The translations under genes were made by a program, and so were the position numbers. From Planctomycetaceae bacterium (GTDB lineage: Bacteria; Planctomycetota; Phycisphaerae; Phycisphaerales; SM1A02): a stretch of 64,000 nucleotides of DNA. Every line of letters begins with the position of its first letter. Position 1 is the stretch's first letter. The notes beneath the pieces are model-generated. The model worked only from the letters and a program-made list of their open reading frames with translations. It made no database searches and was not told the DNA's origin. Positions 24,767 to 32,224 of the stretch are shown here, in pieces. The DNA is taken from the NCBI GenBank assembly GCA_947492385.1, contig CANLMX010000001.1, positions 1 to 64,000 of the forward strand. The letters are read 5' to 3'.

Positions 24767-26701
24767 TCACGGAGCCTTGAGCACCTGCTCGAGGAGCTGG
24801 CGATAGACCCCTGCAAATCGACCGCTCTCGCGGATCCCACGATCCGCGAGAGCTTTCGCATCCGCCGTCCGCCCGCACCGGAGATAACTGGCGATGAGCG
24901 CCTGGTCGCAGGCGACCAGGTCCTCGGCGGCCATGCGCGGTCGCGCATCGAGCAGGTACGGGATGGCCTCGGCCCACTCGCCTCGGAGCTGGTGCAACCG
25001 GCCAACGTAGCGCTCGGTCAGACCGGTGGACGAATGCCCGTGCGACAGCAGGAAGCGGCCGTCCGCGATCGCGCCGAGCGCCGTCGCGCGCTCGTCGTCG
25101 GTCAGCCCGCCGGCGAGCTTCTCGCGGCAGGCGAGGCAGAAGTACGTGTACTCAAGCTCCCACGACGTGTACCGCGGCACCTGGCGGCGTGCGATGCCGT
25201 AGAGCGGCGCGGCCTCCGCGGCCTTGCCCTCGCGCAGCAGGACGCGCGCCACCATGCCGGTGATGGGACGCATGCCTCCCGCATGCGGCGCGGACGTCTG
25301 CCACTCGCGCGCCGTGGCGAGCACCGCCGGCGACATGCGCGACTCGGCCTCGCGGCACAGGCGGTCGAATCGATCGAACGCCTCCTGGTTCGACCGCTTC
25401 ATGAACGGCACGCCGAAGAGCACGCGGAGCGTGTGGTGCACGCGGTAGTCGTCCCATGGATTCGAACCCTGCCGCTGCGCATACTCCTGCCACGGCGCAA
25501 GGAGCGCCGCACGATCGGCGGGAACGGCGAGCGTGCCGGGCAGCCCCGACATCGAACCGACGATCGCGCGCGCGGCCTCGACCTGCCCCTGCACTGAAAG
25601 ATGCACGTGGTCGTCGAGGAGGTCCCACCCCGTCGCGCCCTCGGGGCTGCGATCCCGGAAGCGCTCGGCCACGTCGCAGAGGATCGCACCGCCCTCCGCG
25701 GCGGCTTCGCGGATGGCGGACTCGGTCTTCGAGGTCGGCCGCCACGGCATGGAGTCGAGGTCGCGGGCCGCAAGGAACGCCGTACGTGCGGCGGCGCGGT
25801 CGCCCGCGGTCGCATGCGCCTGTGCTTCCGTGAACCGGGCCGGCGCCTCCGCACCCTCGCCAAGCGGCCTAAGCCCCGACTCGTTGCTCGCCGTGGTGCA
25901 CGCCACCACGGGTACGCCCGAATCCTTCGCCATCCCCATGATGCGTCCGAGGTGCGTGCGCAGGTTCGCGGCGGCCGCGGCGCGCAGCGGTGAGTCCGGC
26001 GGGATGACGGTCTGGCCGATCATCTGCTCCATGAGCGTGCGGTCGGCGTCGGCGTCGCGACGGAACATCCAGTCGATGGCCTGCACCACCGCAAGCCCGC
26101 GCGCCGCGCGCACGAAGGGCAGCGCGCCCGAGGGCATCGTGCCCGATGCGTTGATCGAGGCGGTGCCGTAGGCGCCGAAGAACTCGTTGTTGCCTACGTA
26201 GAGCACGAACAGGTCGGGCTGGTACGCAAGGGCCTCCTTCGCCATGTACACGATGGGGAAGCTGGCGACCGCGGTGGTGCCGAGATCGATCACCTCGACA
26301 TCGCGGCCGGGCCACGCGTCCTCGAGCATGCGCTCGAGGAACGACGCCATCGACAGGTTCCGAGGCTGCGGATAGCCCTTCGCCGCGGACTCGCCGAAGA
26401 GGAACACGCGCACCGTGTTGGCGGGCTTCGGCATGCGGAAGGAGGTCTGGTCCGCGTACCCCGGGCGCGTCGGATTCGCGAAGAAGTACGGGCGTGATGC
26501 GTCGGGCTCGACCATGCACAGCGTGGTGCCGGGCTCGACCTCGCCGACCTTCCGGATGAACGCCGGGTAGCCGCCCCAGCCGAAGAGGCGGAGAACCACC
26601 TCGACGGCGCCGAGCGCCACGACCGGCACCAGCAGCGTCACCGCAAGGAACAGCGTGCGCTTCCATGGGGGCAACGGGGTCTTGGGCGTGGGTCGTTCCA
26701 T
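24767..26701 (-). CDS. Membrane-anchored SGNH/GDSL hydrolase with TPR-like C-terminus
   Basis: The 644-residue protein has one N-terminal membrane span (L-F-L-A-V-T-L-L-V-P-V-V-A-L-G-A-V). The SGNH domain shows F-L-F-G-E-S-A-A-K-G-Y-P (block I, Ser nucleophile), Y-V-G-N-N-E-F-F-G-A-Y-G (block III Asn) and D-D-H-V-H-L-S (block V Asp/His pair). From about residue 430 the sequence becomes helical repeats, probably TPR (E-G-K-A-A-E-A-A-P-L-Y-G, G-E-W-A-E-A-I-P-Y-L-L). SGNH enzymes of this kind add or remove acyl groups on extracellular polysaccharides. It is the last gene of a set with SxtJ, DUF5989 and carbamoyltransferase, with 6 bases to the SxtJ gene. Confidence 0.82.
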   Translation of the reverse strand: MERPTPKTPLPPWKRTLFLAVTLLVPVVALGAVEVVLRLFGWGGYPAFIRKVGEVEPGTTLCMVEPDASRPYFFANPTRPGYADQTSFRMPKPANTVRVFLFGESAAKGYPQPRNLSMASFLERMLEDAWPGRDVEVIDLGTTAVASFPIVYMAKEALAYQPDLFVLYVGNNEFFGAYGTASINASGTMPSGALPFVRAARGLAVVQAIDWMFRRDADADRTLMEQMIGQTVIPPDSPLRAAAAANLRTHLGRIMGMAKDSGVPVVACTTASNESGLRPLGEGAEAPARFTEAQAHATAGDRAAARTAFLAARDLDSMPWRPTSKTESAIREAAAEGGAILCDVAERFRDRSPEGATGWDLLDDHVHLSVQGQVEAARAIVGSMSGLPGTLAVPADRAALLAPWQEYAQRQGSNPWDDYRVHHTLRVLFGVPFMKRSNQEAFDRFDRLCREAESRMSPAVLATAREWQTSAPHAGGMRPITGMVARVLLREGKAAEAAPLYGIARRQVPRYTSWELEYTYFCLACREKLAGGLTDDERATALGAIADGRFLLSHGHSSTGLTERYVGRLHQLRGEWAEAIPYLLDARPRMAAEDLVACDQALIASYLRCGRTADAKALADRGIRESGRFAGVYRQLLEQVLKAP

Positions 26702-26707
26702 CGGTCG

Positions 26708-27133
26708 TCAGAACTGCCGTGCGGGGTCGTGCGGAGCCTGCGGAAGCGGATGCCATCGCGTGGTGCGCGGCCCGCCGCGGACGCTTCGCACGTCGAGCCG
26801 GTCACGGCCGGCAAGGCGCGCGACGATCGCCATGGGCGTCACCACGCCGTAGAACACCACGGCCAGCGCGATCAACCCGAGCGCGGTCCCGACGAACCAC
26901 GCGAAGCCCATCCATGCCAGGTAGACGGGACGCCCCAGGCGGCTGCCCGTGCCGGCAGTGAGCAATGCTGCAGCACCGAAGCCCCACATGAAGGGCGCCA
27001 TGCCGTGCCCCGCGCGGAAGACGCCCCAGTCGACGAAATGGAACAGCGAGCCCACCGCCGCCATCGCGGCGGCCATGGCGACGCCCCACTTCCGGAGCGC
27101 GCGGCGGTCGGGGTTCCAGTCGATCTCGATCAT
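26708..27133 (-). CDS. SxtJ-family membrane protein
   Basis: The 141-residue protein has three hydrophobic membrane segments (M-A-A-A-M-A-A-V-G-S-L-F, F-M-W-G-F-G-A-A-A-L-L-T-A-G and T-A-L-G-L-I-A-L-A-V-V-F-Y-G-V-V). The N-terminal W-N-P-D-R-R-A-L-R-K-W-G and the R-P-V-Y-L-A-W-M-G block fit the SxtJ family. SxtJ proteins are small membrane proteins named from the saxitoxin cluster and usually lie beside carbamoyltransferases. Role unknown. It sits between DUF5989 (7 bases) and the SGNH hydrolase (6 bases). Confidence 0.7.
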   Translation of the reverse strand: MIEIDWNPDRRALRKWGVAMAAAMAAVGSLFHFVDWGVFRAGHGMAPFMWGFGAAALLTAGTGSRLGRPVYLAWMGFAWFVGTALGLIALAVVFYGVVTPMAIVARLAGRDRLDVRSVRGGPRTTRWHPLPQAPHDPARQF

Positions 27134-27140
27134 CGCGGGT

Positions 27141-27296
27141 TCAGAAGAGGGTGTAGATGAATGGCGCGGCTTGCGTGCCGCCCAGGATGATGAGGAGCCC
27201 CGCCAGCAGCAGCATCACGATGACCGGGATGAGCATGTACGCCTTGTGCGCCCGCACGAACGCGAAGAGCTCGGAGATGAACGATGTGCGTGCCAT
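27141..27296 (-). CDS. DUF5989-family small membrane protein
   Basis: This 51-residue protein begins M-A-R-T-S-F-I-S-E-L-F-A-F-V-R-A-H-K-A-Y. One membrane helix follows (M-L-I-P-V-I-V-M-L-L-L-A-G-L-L-I-I-L), then G-G-T-Q-A-A-P-F-I-Y-T-L-F at the end. This is the standard length and layout of DUF5989 proteins, which nearly always accompany a NodU/CmcH carbamoyltransferase and an SxtJ protein, exactly as here. Its job is unknown; a membrane tether for the carbamoyltransferase is one possibility. Confidence 0.85.
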   Translation of the reverse strand: MARTSFISELFAFVRAHKAYMLIPVIVMLLLAGLLIILGGTQAAPFIYTLF

Positions 27297-27351
27297 TCAA
27301 GGTTGATCGGGAATCGTGTCGGCGCCGCATCAATCCAGCGGTGCGGGTGGC

Positions 27352-29169
27352 TCAGTCGGGCCGGAACGAACGCTTGTACTCCTCGGCGCCGGCCATGGGC
27401 GGCTGGCGTTCCTTGCGCATGAGGTGATTGCCGACCACCAGCACGTCCATGTCGGTGAGCATGAAGCACCGGTAGGCGTCGGCGGGGTCATGGACGATGG
27501 GCTCACCGCGGATGTTGAAGCTGGTGTTGACCAGCACCGGGCAGCCGGTGCGGCGCTCGAACGCGCGCAGGATGGCGTGGAAGCGCGGCGCGCGCCCGGC
27601 CGAGACGGTCTGCACGCGCGCCGAGCCGTCGACGTGCGTGATGGCGGGGACGTCGCCCGTCACGGCCTTCAGCTTCGCGAGCCCGCGCGCGGCAGCCGCC
27701 GCGGCGGCATCGCCGCGATGGGCGGCGGCCACCGGCGCCACCAGCAGCATGTACGGGCTCTCGGCGTCGAGGTCGAACCAGTCGCGCTGCCGTCCCTCGA
27801 TGACCGCAGGCGCGAAGGGGCGGAACGACTCGCGGAACTTGATCGCCACGTTCATGCGACGCTGCATGGAGGGGTCGCGTGGGTCGCCCAGGATCGACCG
27901 GTTCCCGAGGGCGCGAGGGCCGAACTCCGCGCGCCCGTCGAAATGCCCCACGATGCGGCCAGACGCAAGCTCCACCGCCACGGCCTCGGCAAGCGCATCG
28001 TCGGCCAGTGTCTCACGCATCGCGCCCATGCGGTCAAGCGCCGCCACGACGGACGCGTCGTCGTACACAGGCCCGAGCAGCGACCCGCGCTGCGCGTCGG
28101 TCGCGTCGGGCGCGCGCGGCTTTCCCAGGTGCCCGTGCCAGTGCATGAGCGCGGCGCCGAGCGCGCCACCCGCATCGCCCGCGGCGGGCTGGATCCAGAG
28201 CCGCTCGAAGGGACCCTCGCGCAGCAGCCTGCCGTTCGCCACGCAGTTGAGTGCCACGCCGCCCGCCATGCAGAGGTTCCGCATGCCGGTGCGCGCATGG
28301 ACGTGCCGTGCCATCCTCAGGACGATCTCCTCGGTGACGCGCTGGATGCTCGAGGCGATGTCCATCTCGCGCTGCGTGATCGGGCCCTCGGCGGCGCGGG
28401 GAGGACCACCGAACAGCGCGTGAAACGCGGGCGACGTCATCGTCAGGCCATGGCAGTAGCGGAAGAAGCGCTGGTCGAGCCAGAATGACCCGTCATCATG
28501 GAGCCGCACGATGCGATCGAGGATGAGGTCGGCGAAGCGAGGCTCGCCGTACGGCGCGAGCCCCATGAGCTTGTACTCGCCGCTGTTGACGCGGAAGCCG
28601 CAGTAGCCCGTGAACGCGCTGTAGAGGAGGCCCGGCGAATGCGGGAAGCGCATCTCCTCGCGGAGCTCGATCCGGTTCCCGTGGCCGGTGCCCCACGTGG
28701 CAGTGGACCACTCGCCGACGCCGTCGAGCGTCAGGATCGCGGCGTCCTCGAACGGACTTGGGAAGAACGCACTGGCCGCATGCGACTCATGGTGCGTCGT
28801 GAAGAGGATGGGGCCCGAGTACGCACCGCCCAGGCCGCGGTCGATCTCGCGGGGAAGGTGCAGCTTGCGCTGCAGCCACGGGGGCATGGCGGCGGCGAAG
28901 GACCGGAAGCCACGCGGCGCGAACGCAAGCGCCGTCTCGAGCAGCCGCTCGAACTTGATCAGGGGCTTCTCGTAGAAGACGACCGCGTCGAGCCGGTCCG
29001 CGGTGAGGCCGGCCTCGCCCATGCACCACGCCGCAGCACGCTCCGGGAACCGGTCGTCGTGCTTGCGACGCGTGAAGCGTTCCTCCTCGGCGGCCGCCAC
29101 GATCCGGCCATCCTGCACTAGGGCGGCCGCACTGTCGTGGAAGAAGGCGGAGATGCCGAGGACGTTCAT
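27352..29169 (-). CDS. NodU/CmcH-family carbamoyltransferase
   Basis: The 605-residue protein starts M-N-V-L-G-I-S-A-F-F-H-D-S-A-A-A-L, the metal-binding ASKHA-type N-terminus of the family. T-T-H-H-E-S-H-A-A-S-A-F-F (conserved metal-binding histidines), G-G-V-A-L-N-C-V-A-N-G and the C-terminal YrdC-like carbamoylation part with G-R-A-E-F-G-P-R-A-L-G-N-R-S and N-T-S-F-N-I-R-G-E-P-I-V follow. The enzyme makes carbamoyl-AMP from carbamoyl phosphate and ATP and passes the carbamoyl group to a hydroxyl, usually on a sugar or secondary metabolite. With SxtJ, DUF5989 and the SGNH hydrolase it forms a recurring cassette. The acceptor is probably an extracellular glycan, by inference. A TATTCT box lies 11 bases before the ATG. 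Confidence 0.9.
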   Translation of the reverse strand: MNVLGISAFFHDSAAALVQDGRIVAAAEEERFTRRKHDDRFPERAAAWCMGEAGLTADRLDAVVFYEKPLIKFERLLETALAFAPRGFRSFAAAMPPWLQRKLHLPREIDRGLGGAYSGPILFTTHHESHAASAFFPSPFEDAAILTLDGVGEWSTATWGTGHGNRIELREEMRFPHSPGLLYSAFTGYCGFRVNSGEYKLMGLAPYGEPRFADLILDRIVRLHDDGSFWLDQRFFRYCHGLTMTSPAFHALFGGPPRAAEGPITQREMDIASSIQRVTEEIVLRMARHVHARTGMRNLCMAGGVALNCVANGRLLREGPFERLWIQPAAGDAGGALGAALMHWHGHLGKPRAPDATDAQRGSLLGPVYDDASVVAALDRMGAMRETLADDALAEAVAVELASGRIVGHFDGRAEFGPRALGNRSILGDPRDPSMQRRMNVAIKFRESFRPFAPAVIEGRQRDWFDLDAESPYMLLVAPVAAAHRGDAAAAAAARGLAKLKAVTGDVPAITHVDGSARVQTVSAGRAPRFHAILRAFERRTGCPVLVNTSFNIRGEPIVHDPADAYRCFMLTDMDVLVVGNHLMRKERQPPMAGAEEYKRSFRPD

Positions 29170-29188
29170 GCGCGCGGCGCAAAGAATA

Positions 29189-29220
29189 GCCCCGGTGCGG
29201 GCTTGCACCCGCGCCGGGGC
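29189..29220 (-). terminator. Intrinsic terminator
   Basis: GCCCCGGTGCGGG and CCCGCGCCGGGGC form a 13-position stem (one T-G pair) around a 6-base loop. On the minus strand TATTCTTTG follows directly. It closes the PEP-CTERM-like gene at 29242. The same T-rich stretch could serve as -10 box for the carbamoyltransferase gene. Confidence 0.7.
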
Positions 29221-29241
29221 TTGGAGGAACCGCGATCTGCC

Positions 29242-29964
29242 TCAGGCCTTGCGGCTGCGGCGACCGGCGGCGATCCCGGCCACGCCGAGCAGCGCAAGCG
29301 CGCCCGGGGCGGGGATCGTGTAGGAGAAGATGTTCGGAGCGCTGGAGGAGTACGAATCGCCCCATCCCTGGACGCTGACGTTCGGGTTGGCGAGCGCATC
29401 GATCGCACCGTCGCCGCCGCCGCCGCCCGAGCTGTAGGCGTCGAAGTAGAAGGTGTCGCCCATCGAGAGGCCGAGCGAGGCCATCGAGACGGTGTAGGTG
29501 ATGGTGTTGCCGGCGAACGCGAATCCGGACAGCCCGGCCGGGCCCGACCACGAGCCGTTGCCGTACGTCCACAGCTGCGAACCGCCGCCGCCATCAACCC
29601 ACGAGCCGACCCAGTGGGTCATGCCGCCGTTCGGAGCGCTCATGTTGATCGGGCGGCCCCAGCCGTTGCCCGACGTGGTGCCCGAGCCGTTGCCCGTGGC
29701 GATGCCGATCATGAACTTGCCCCAGTCGACGCTGCCGCTGCCGGTGACGTTGCCGTTCACGCGGAGCGAGAACACGAGGTCGGTGGCGGTGTGCGAGACC
29801 TCCATGCCGAGCAGGTCGAGCGTGCCGCCGCCGGTGGCGATGCCGTTGGCGATGTCGTTCGCCGCGTCGGAGTAGGAAGTCGTCCCCGAGAGAATGCCCG
29901 GGTTGGCGAACGCGGTCGAGGCAACGAGGGCGGCCGTGGCGGCGCCGATGAATCGGATCTGCAT
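29242..29964 (-). CDS. PEP-CTERM-like secreted protein, paralogue of the gene at 49194
   Basis: The 240-residue protein has a signal peptide (A-A-T-A-A-L-V-A-S-T-A-F-A). The body consists of A-N-P-G, I-A-T-G-G-G-T-L-D-L, T-D-L-V-F-S-L-R-V-N-G-N, W-G-K-F-M-I-G-I-A-T-G, G-N-G-W-G-R-P-I-N-M and T-H-W-V-G-S-W-V-D-G-G-G-G-S. The tail is I-P-A-P-G-A-L-A-L-L-G-V-A-G-I-A-A-G then R-R-S-R-K-A. The body reads like a beta-sandwich domain with Gly-rich loops. It is shared along its full length with the protein at 49194. An AGGAG ribosome-binding site precedes the ATG by about 9 bases. A terminator follows at 29189. Function unknown. Confidence 0.72.
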   Translation of the reverse strand: MQIRFIGAATAALVASTAFANPGILSGTTSYSDAANDIANGIATGGGTLDLLGMEVSHTATDLVFSLRVNGNVTGSGSVDWGKFMIGIATGNGSGTTSGNGWGRPINMSAPNGGMTHWVGSWVDGGGGSQLWTYGNGSWSGPAGLSGFAFAGNTITYTVSMASLGLSMGDTFYFDAYSSGGGGGDGAIDALANPNVSVQGWGDSYSSSAPNIFSYTIPAPGALALLGVAGIAAGRRSRKA

Positions 29965-30130
29965 GGAAGGGAACTCCTGCACGGGAGAAAGGGACGTGCG
30001 GTTCGAAACGGGAGACCGCCCAAGGGAAAGGCGGACTTGGAGAACATGTCCTCAAATCAGGCTCAGGCGAGAAATTCGGACACGGAATTGCGTTCCGTGA
30101 ACGGAAATCCGGCACCGGGCCGCGCTGGAG

Positions 30131-30640
30131 TCACGTGTTATTGGCCGTGGCGAGGATCGCGGCAGGAATGGCACCCAGACGCATGTACCGCTGGAGCACG
30201 TCGGCGGGCAGCCGGTCGAACCGGCGCACCCGTCCCCGGCAGGCCGGCTCCCCGCAGTTGCACCGCATCGACCACGTGTCGTCGGCGCCGAGGCACGTGC
30301 TGTAGTCGTGGGTCACTTCGTCGCCGGGCCGGATCACCCGCATGGCGCGCACGTCAAGCACGCGTCCTGCCCGAACGAGCATGGTGTTGGGCCGGCACGA
30401 ATGGTTGGCGAACGCGCCGAGCTCGCCCTCGGGGTCGAGGTAGCGATCCGCGTCGAAGCGGATGCAGTTGGCGGCCCGGCGCGGGTCGCGATCCCACCAG
30501 GACCACAGGCGGTCGAAGTGCACCAGCCGCCCCCGGAGCACGCACACGCGCTGGCCACGCTCGAACCGGCGGAGCGCCACCAGTCCCCGTCCGTTTCGGA
30601 CGTCTCGAACCTCGAGGGATGGGGATGCGGTGCGTGCCAT
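30131..30640 (-). CDS. SET-domain protein (putative lysine methyltransferase)
   Basis: The 169-residue protein is little more than a SET domain. G-R-G-L-V-A-L-R-R-F-E-R-G is the opening strand. F-A-N-H-S-C-R-P-N-T is the SAM/active-site knot motif, and G-D-E-V-T-H-D-Y-S is the second knot segment. M-R-C-N-C-G-E-P-A-C-R-G resembles the post-SET zinc site. SET enzymes transfer methyl groups from SAM to lysine; bacterial examples act on ribosomal or nucleoid proteins, but most are uncharacterised. It is the last gene of a packed minus-strand run and begins 6 bases after the deacetylase stop. The substrate cannot be told from here. Confidence 0.85.
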   Translation of the reverse strand: MARTASPSLEVRDVRNGRGLVALRRFERGQRVCVLRGRLVHFDRLWSWWDRDPRRAANCIRFDADRYLDPEGELGAFANHSCRPNTMLVRAGRVLDVRAMRVIRPGDEVTHDYSTCLGADDTWSMRCNCGEPACRGRVRRFDRLPADVLQRYMRLGAIPAAILATANNT

Positions 30641-30646
30641 GAACCC

Positions 30647-31429
30647 TCACGCGACGCGGCGCGACTGCATCCAATCGGCGAACGACATGAAGCCGGCGCG
30701 ACCGCGCAGCCAGTCGATGTACCCCACCAGTCGATCGCACGCACGCTCGCCGTCGACGGAGCGCATGTAGCGCGGAAGGCCGCTTGCCCCGAGGTCGATG
30801 AACTCCCACGGATGCCAGAACACGTTGAGCACGCCGTCATGATCCAGGCACCGGGCGCTGGCATCGCGCACGACACCCATCGGCAGGTTCTTCCACGCGA
30901 GCCAGAAGAGCGGCAGCCGCACGCGGGGCGTGGCCGAGATGGGAACCTCGAGTAGCGCGCCCTTCATGTAGGGCGCGCGGGGCTTACGGAGGTTGTTGTA
31001 TCGACCCGGCAGGAAGATGGGGTTCTCCGAGCTGTCGTATCGGTATCCGGCGGCAAGGATGGCCTCAGGCGAGGTCGGCTGCAGCCGTGCCCGGCGAAAC
31101 CCAACGACCTCCTGCCCGCTCGTCTCGCGCAGGATGCGCCGGCTCTCGGCGAGGTCCGCGTCGACGAATGACGCATGCACGCGTCCATGACTTGCGATCT
31201 CGTGGCGCATCGCGGCGCGGCGCTGGAGGTCCGGGTGCCACTGCGCGAAGCTAGCCGTGGTGAACATGGTGGCCCGGACGCCGGCCGCGTCGAGCAGGTC
31301 GAGCACGCGCCGTTGGCCGCGCCCGCCGGCTTCCATCTGCTCGGCCATCGACATCGCGCGCCCGCGCTCGACGGGTGCGTCGAACTCCTCGACGTCGAAG
31401 CTCAACAGGACGGCCGGCCGCACGCTCAC
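30647..31429 (-). CDS. Polysaccharide deacetylase (NodB-like)
   Basis: The 260-residue protein shows the NodB fold: L-L-S-F-D-V-E-E-F-D (catalytic/metal Asp), H-E-I-A-S-H-G-R-V-H (metal-binding His pair H-x-x-x-H) and V-F-W-H-P-W-E-F with the late His. The pattern with D-V-E-E matches carbohydrate esterase 4 relatives that act on exopolysaccharide precursors. No signal peptide is present. The GTG start overlaps the TGA of the glycosyltransferase as GTGA, so they are translationally coupled and probably act on the same glycan. Confidence 0.85.
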   Translation of the reverse strand: MSVRPAVLLSFDVEEFDAPVERGRAMSMAEQMEAGGRGQRRVLDLLDAAGVRATMFTTASFAQWHPDLQRRAAMRHEIASHGRVHASFVDADLAESRRILRETSGQEVVGFRRARLQPTSPEAILAAGYRYDSSENPIFLPGRYNNLRKPRAPYMKGALLEVPISATPRVRLPLFWLAWKNLPMGVVRDASARCLDHDGVLNVFWHPWEFIDLGASGLPRYMRSVDGERACDRLVGYIDWLRGRAGFMSFADWMQSRRVA

Positions 31430-32169
31430 GACCGGTACGCGCCGCGCAGCGCATCAAGGCGGATGCGCATGAGGCTCGCGAGCATCTTCAGCGGGTCACG
31501 CAGGAGGCGCACGTTGGAACCGGCCTCGGCATGCGACTCGCTGACGCGAACCGGGATCTCGGCCACGCGCATGCCGCGGCGGTTGGCGATGAAGAGCAGC
31601 TCGGCATCGAAGCCGAAGCCCGTGCTGGTGCGGCGCGCGAAGAGTTGCTTCGCCGCGTCGAGGCGGAAGCCCTTGATGCCCGCCTGGGTGTCACGGTATG
31701 GAAGGCCCAGGATCGAGCGGACGAGGGCGTTGTAGCCCTCGCCGAGCACGCGGCGCAGGAATCCCGGGGTCCGCCCGCCCTGCGCGATGCCGCGCGAACC
31801 GATGGCCACGTCGGCATGGTCGAGCGCCGCCGAGAGCTGCACCAAGAGCTCGGGGTCGTAGGCCAGGTCGCCGTCCATGAAGAACACCCGCGAGTGCGTG
31901 GCGCGTCCGATCCCGTGCGCCACGGCATCGGCCTTGCCCACGTTGCGGGGCAGCGCTTCGAGGCGGATCCGGCCGCCCGCATCGTCGACCGCCAGCAGCG
32001 TCCCCAGCACCTGCGCGGTGCCGTCGGCGCTGCCGTCGTCGACGAACGACACGCACCAGTCCGGGTGCCGGCCCACGAACGCCACCATCGCCTGATGGAC
32101 CGCGGTGATCATCCGGCGCTCGTTGTAGAGCGGCACGACGACCTCGTTGGCGACGGCGGTGGCGGTCAT
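31426..32169 (-). CDS. Glycosyltransferase family 2 protein (DPMS/GtrB-like)
   Basis: The 247-residue protein has E-V-V-V-P-L-Y-N-E-R-R at the start, V-D-D-G-S-A-D-G-T, F-F-M-D-G-D-L-A-Y-D-P (the D-x-D-like metal site) and G-S-R-G-I-A-Q-G-G-R-T-P, then Q-A-G-I-K-G-F-R. This is the dolichyl/undecaprenyl-phosphate glycosyltransferase type. There are no C-terminal membrane spans. It probably loads a sugar onto a lipid carrier that the ArnT-like enzyme encoded next door could use. A GTG at 32220, 4 bases after the upstream stop, would add 17 residues and is an alternative start. Confidence 0.88.
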   Translation of the reverse strand: MTATAVANEVVVPLYNERRMITAVHQAMVAFVGRHPDWCVSFVDDGSADGTAQVLGTLLAVDDAGGRIRLEALPRNVGKADAVAHGIGRATHSRVFFMDGDLAYDPELLVQLSAALDHADVAIGSRGIAQGGRTPGFLRRVLGEGYNALVRSILGLPYRDTQAGIKGFRLDAAKQLFARRTSTGFGFDAELLFIANRRGMRVAEIPVRVSESHAEAGSNVRLLRDPLKMLASLMRIRLDALRGAYRS

Positions 32170-32224
32170 GCGGTCGGCGTGGCCGCCGGACCGAGGGGAC
32201 GTCTCGAGGGTCGTCGGCACCGAA

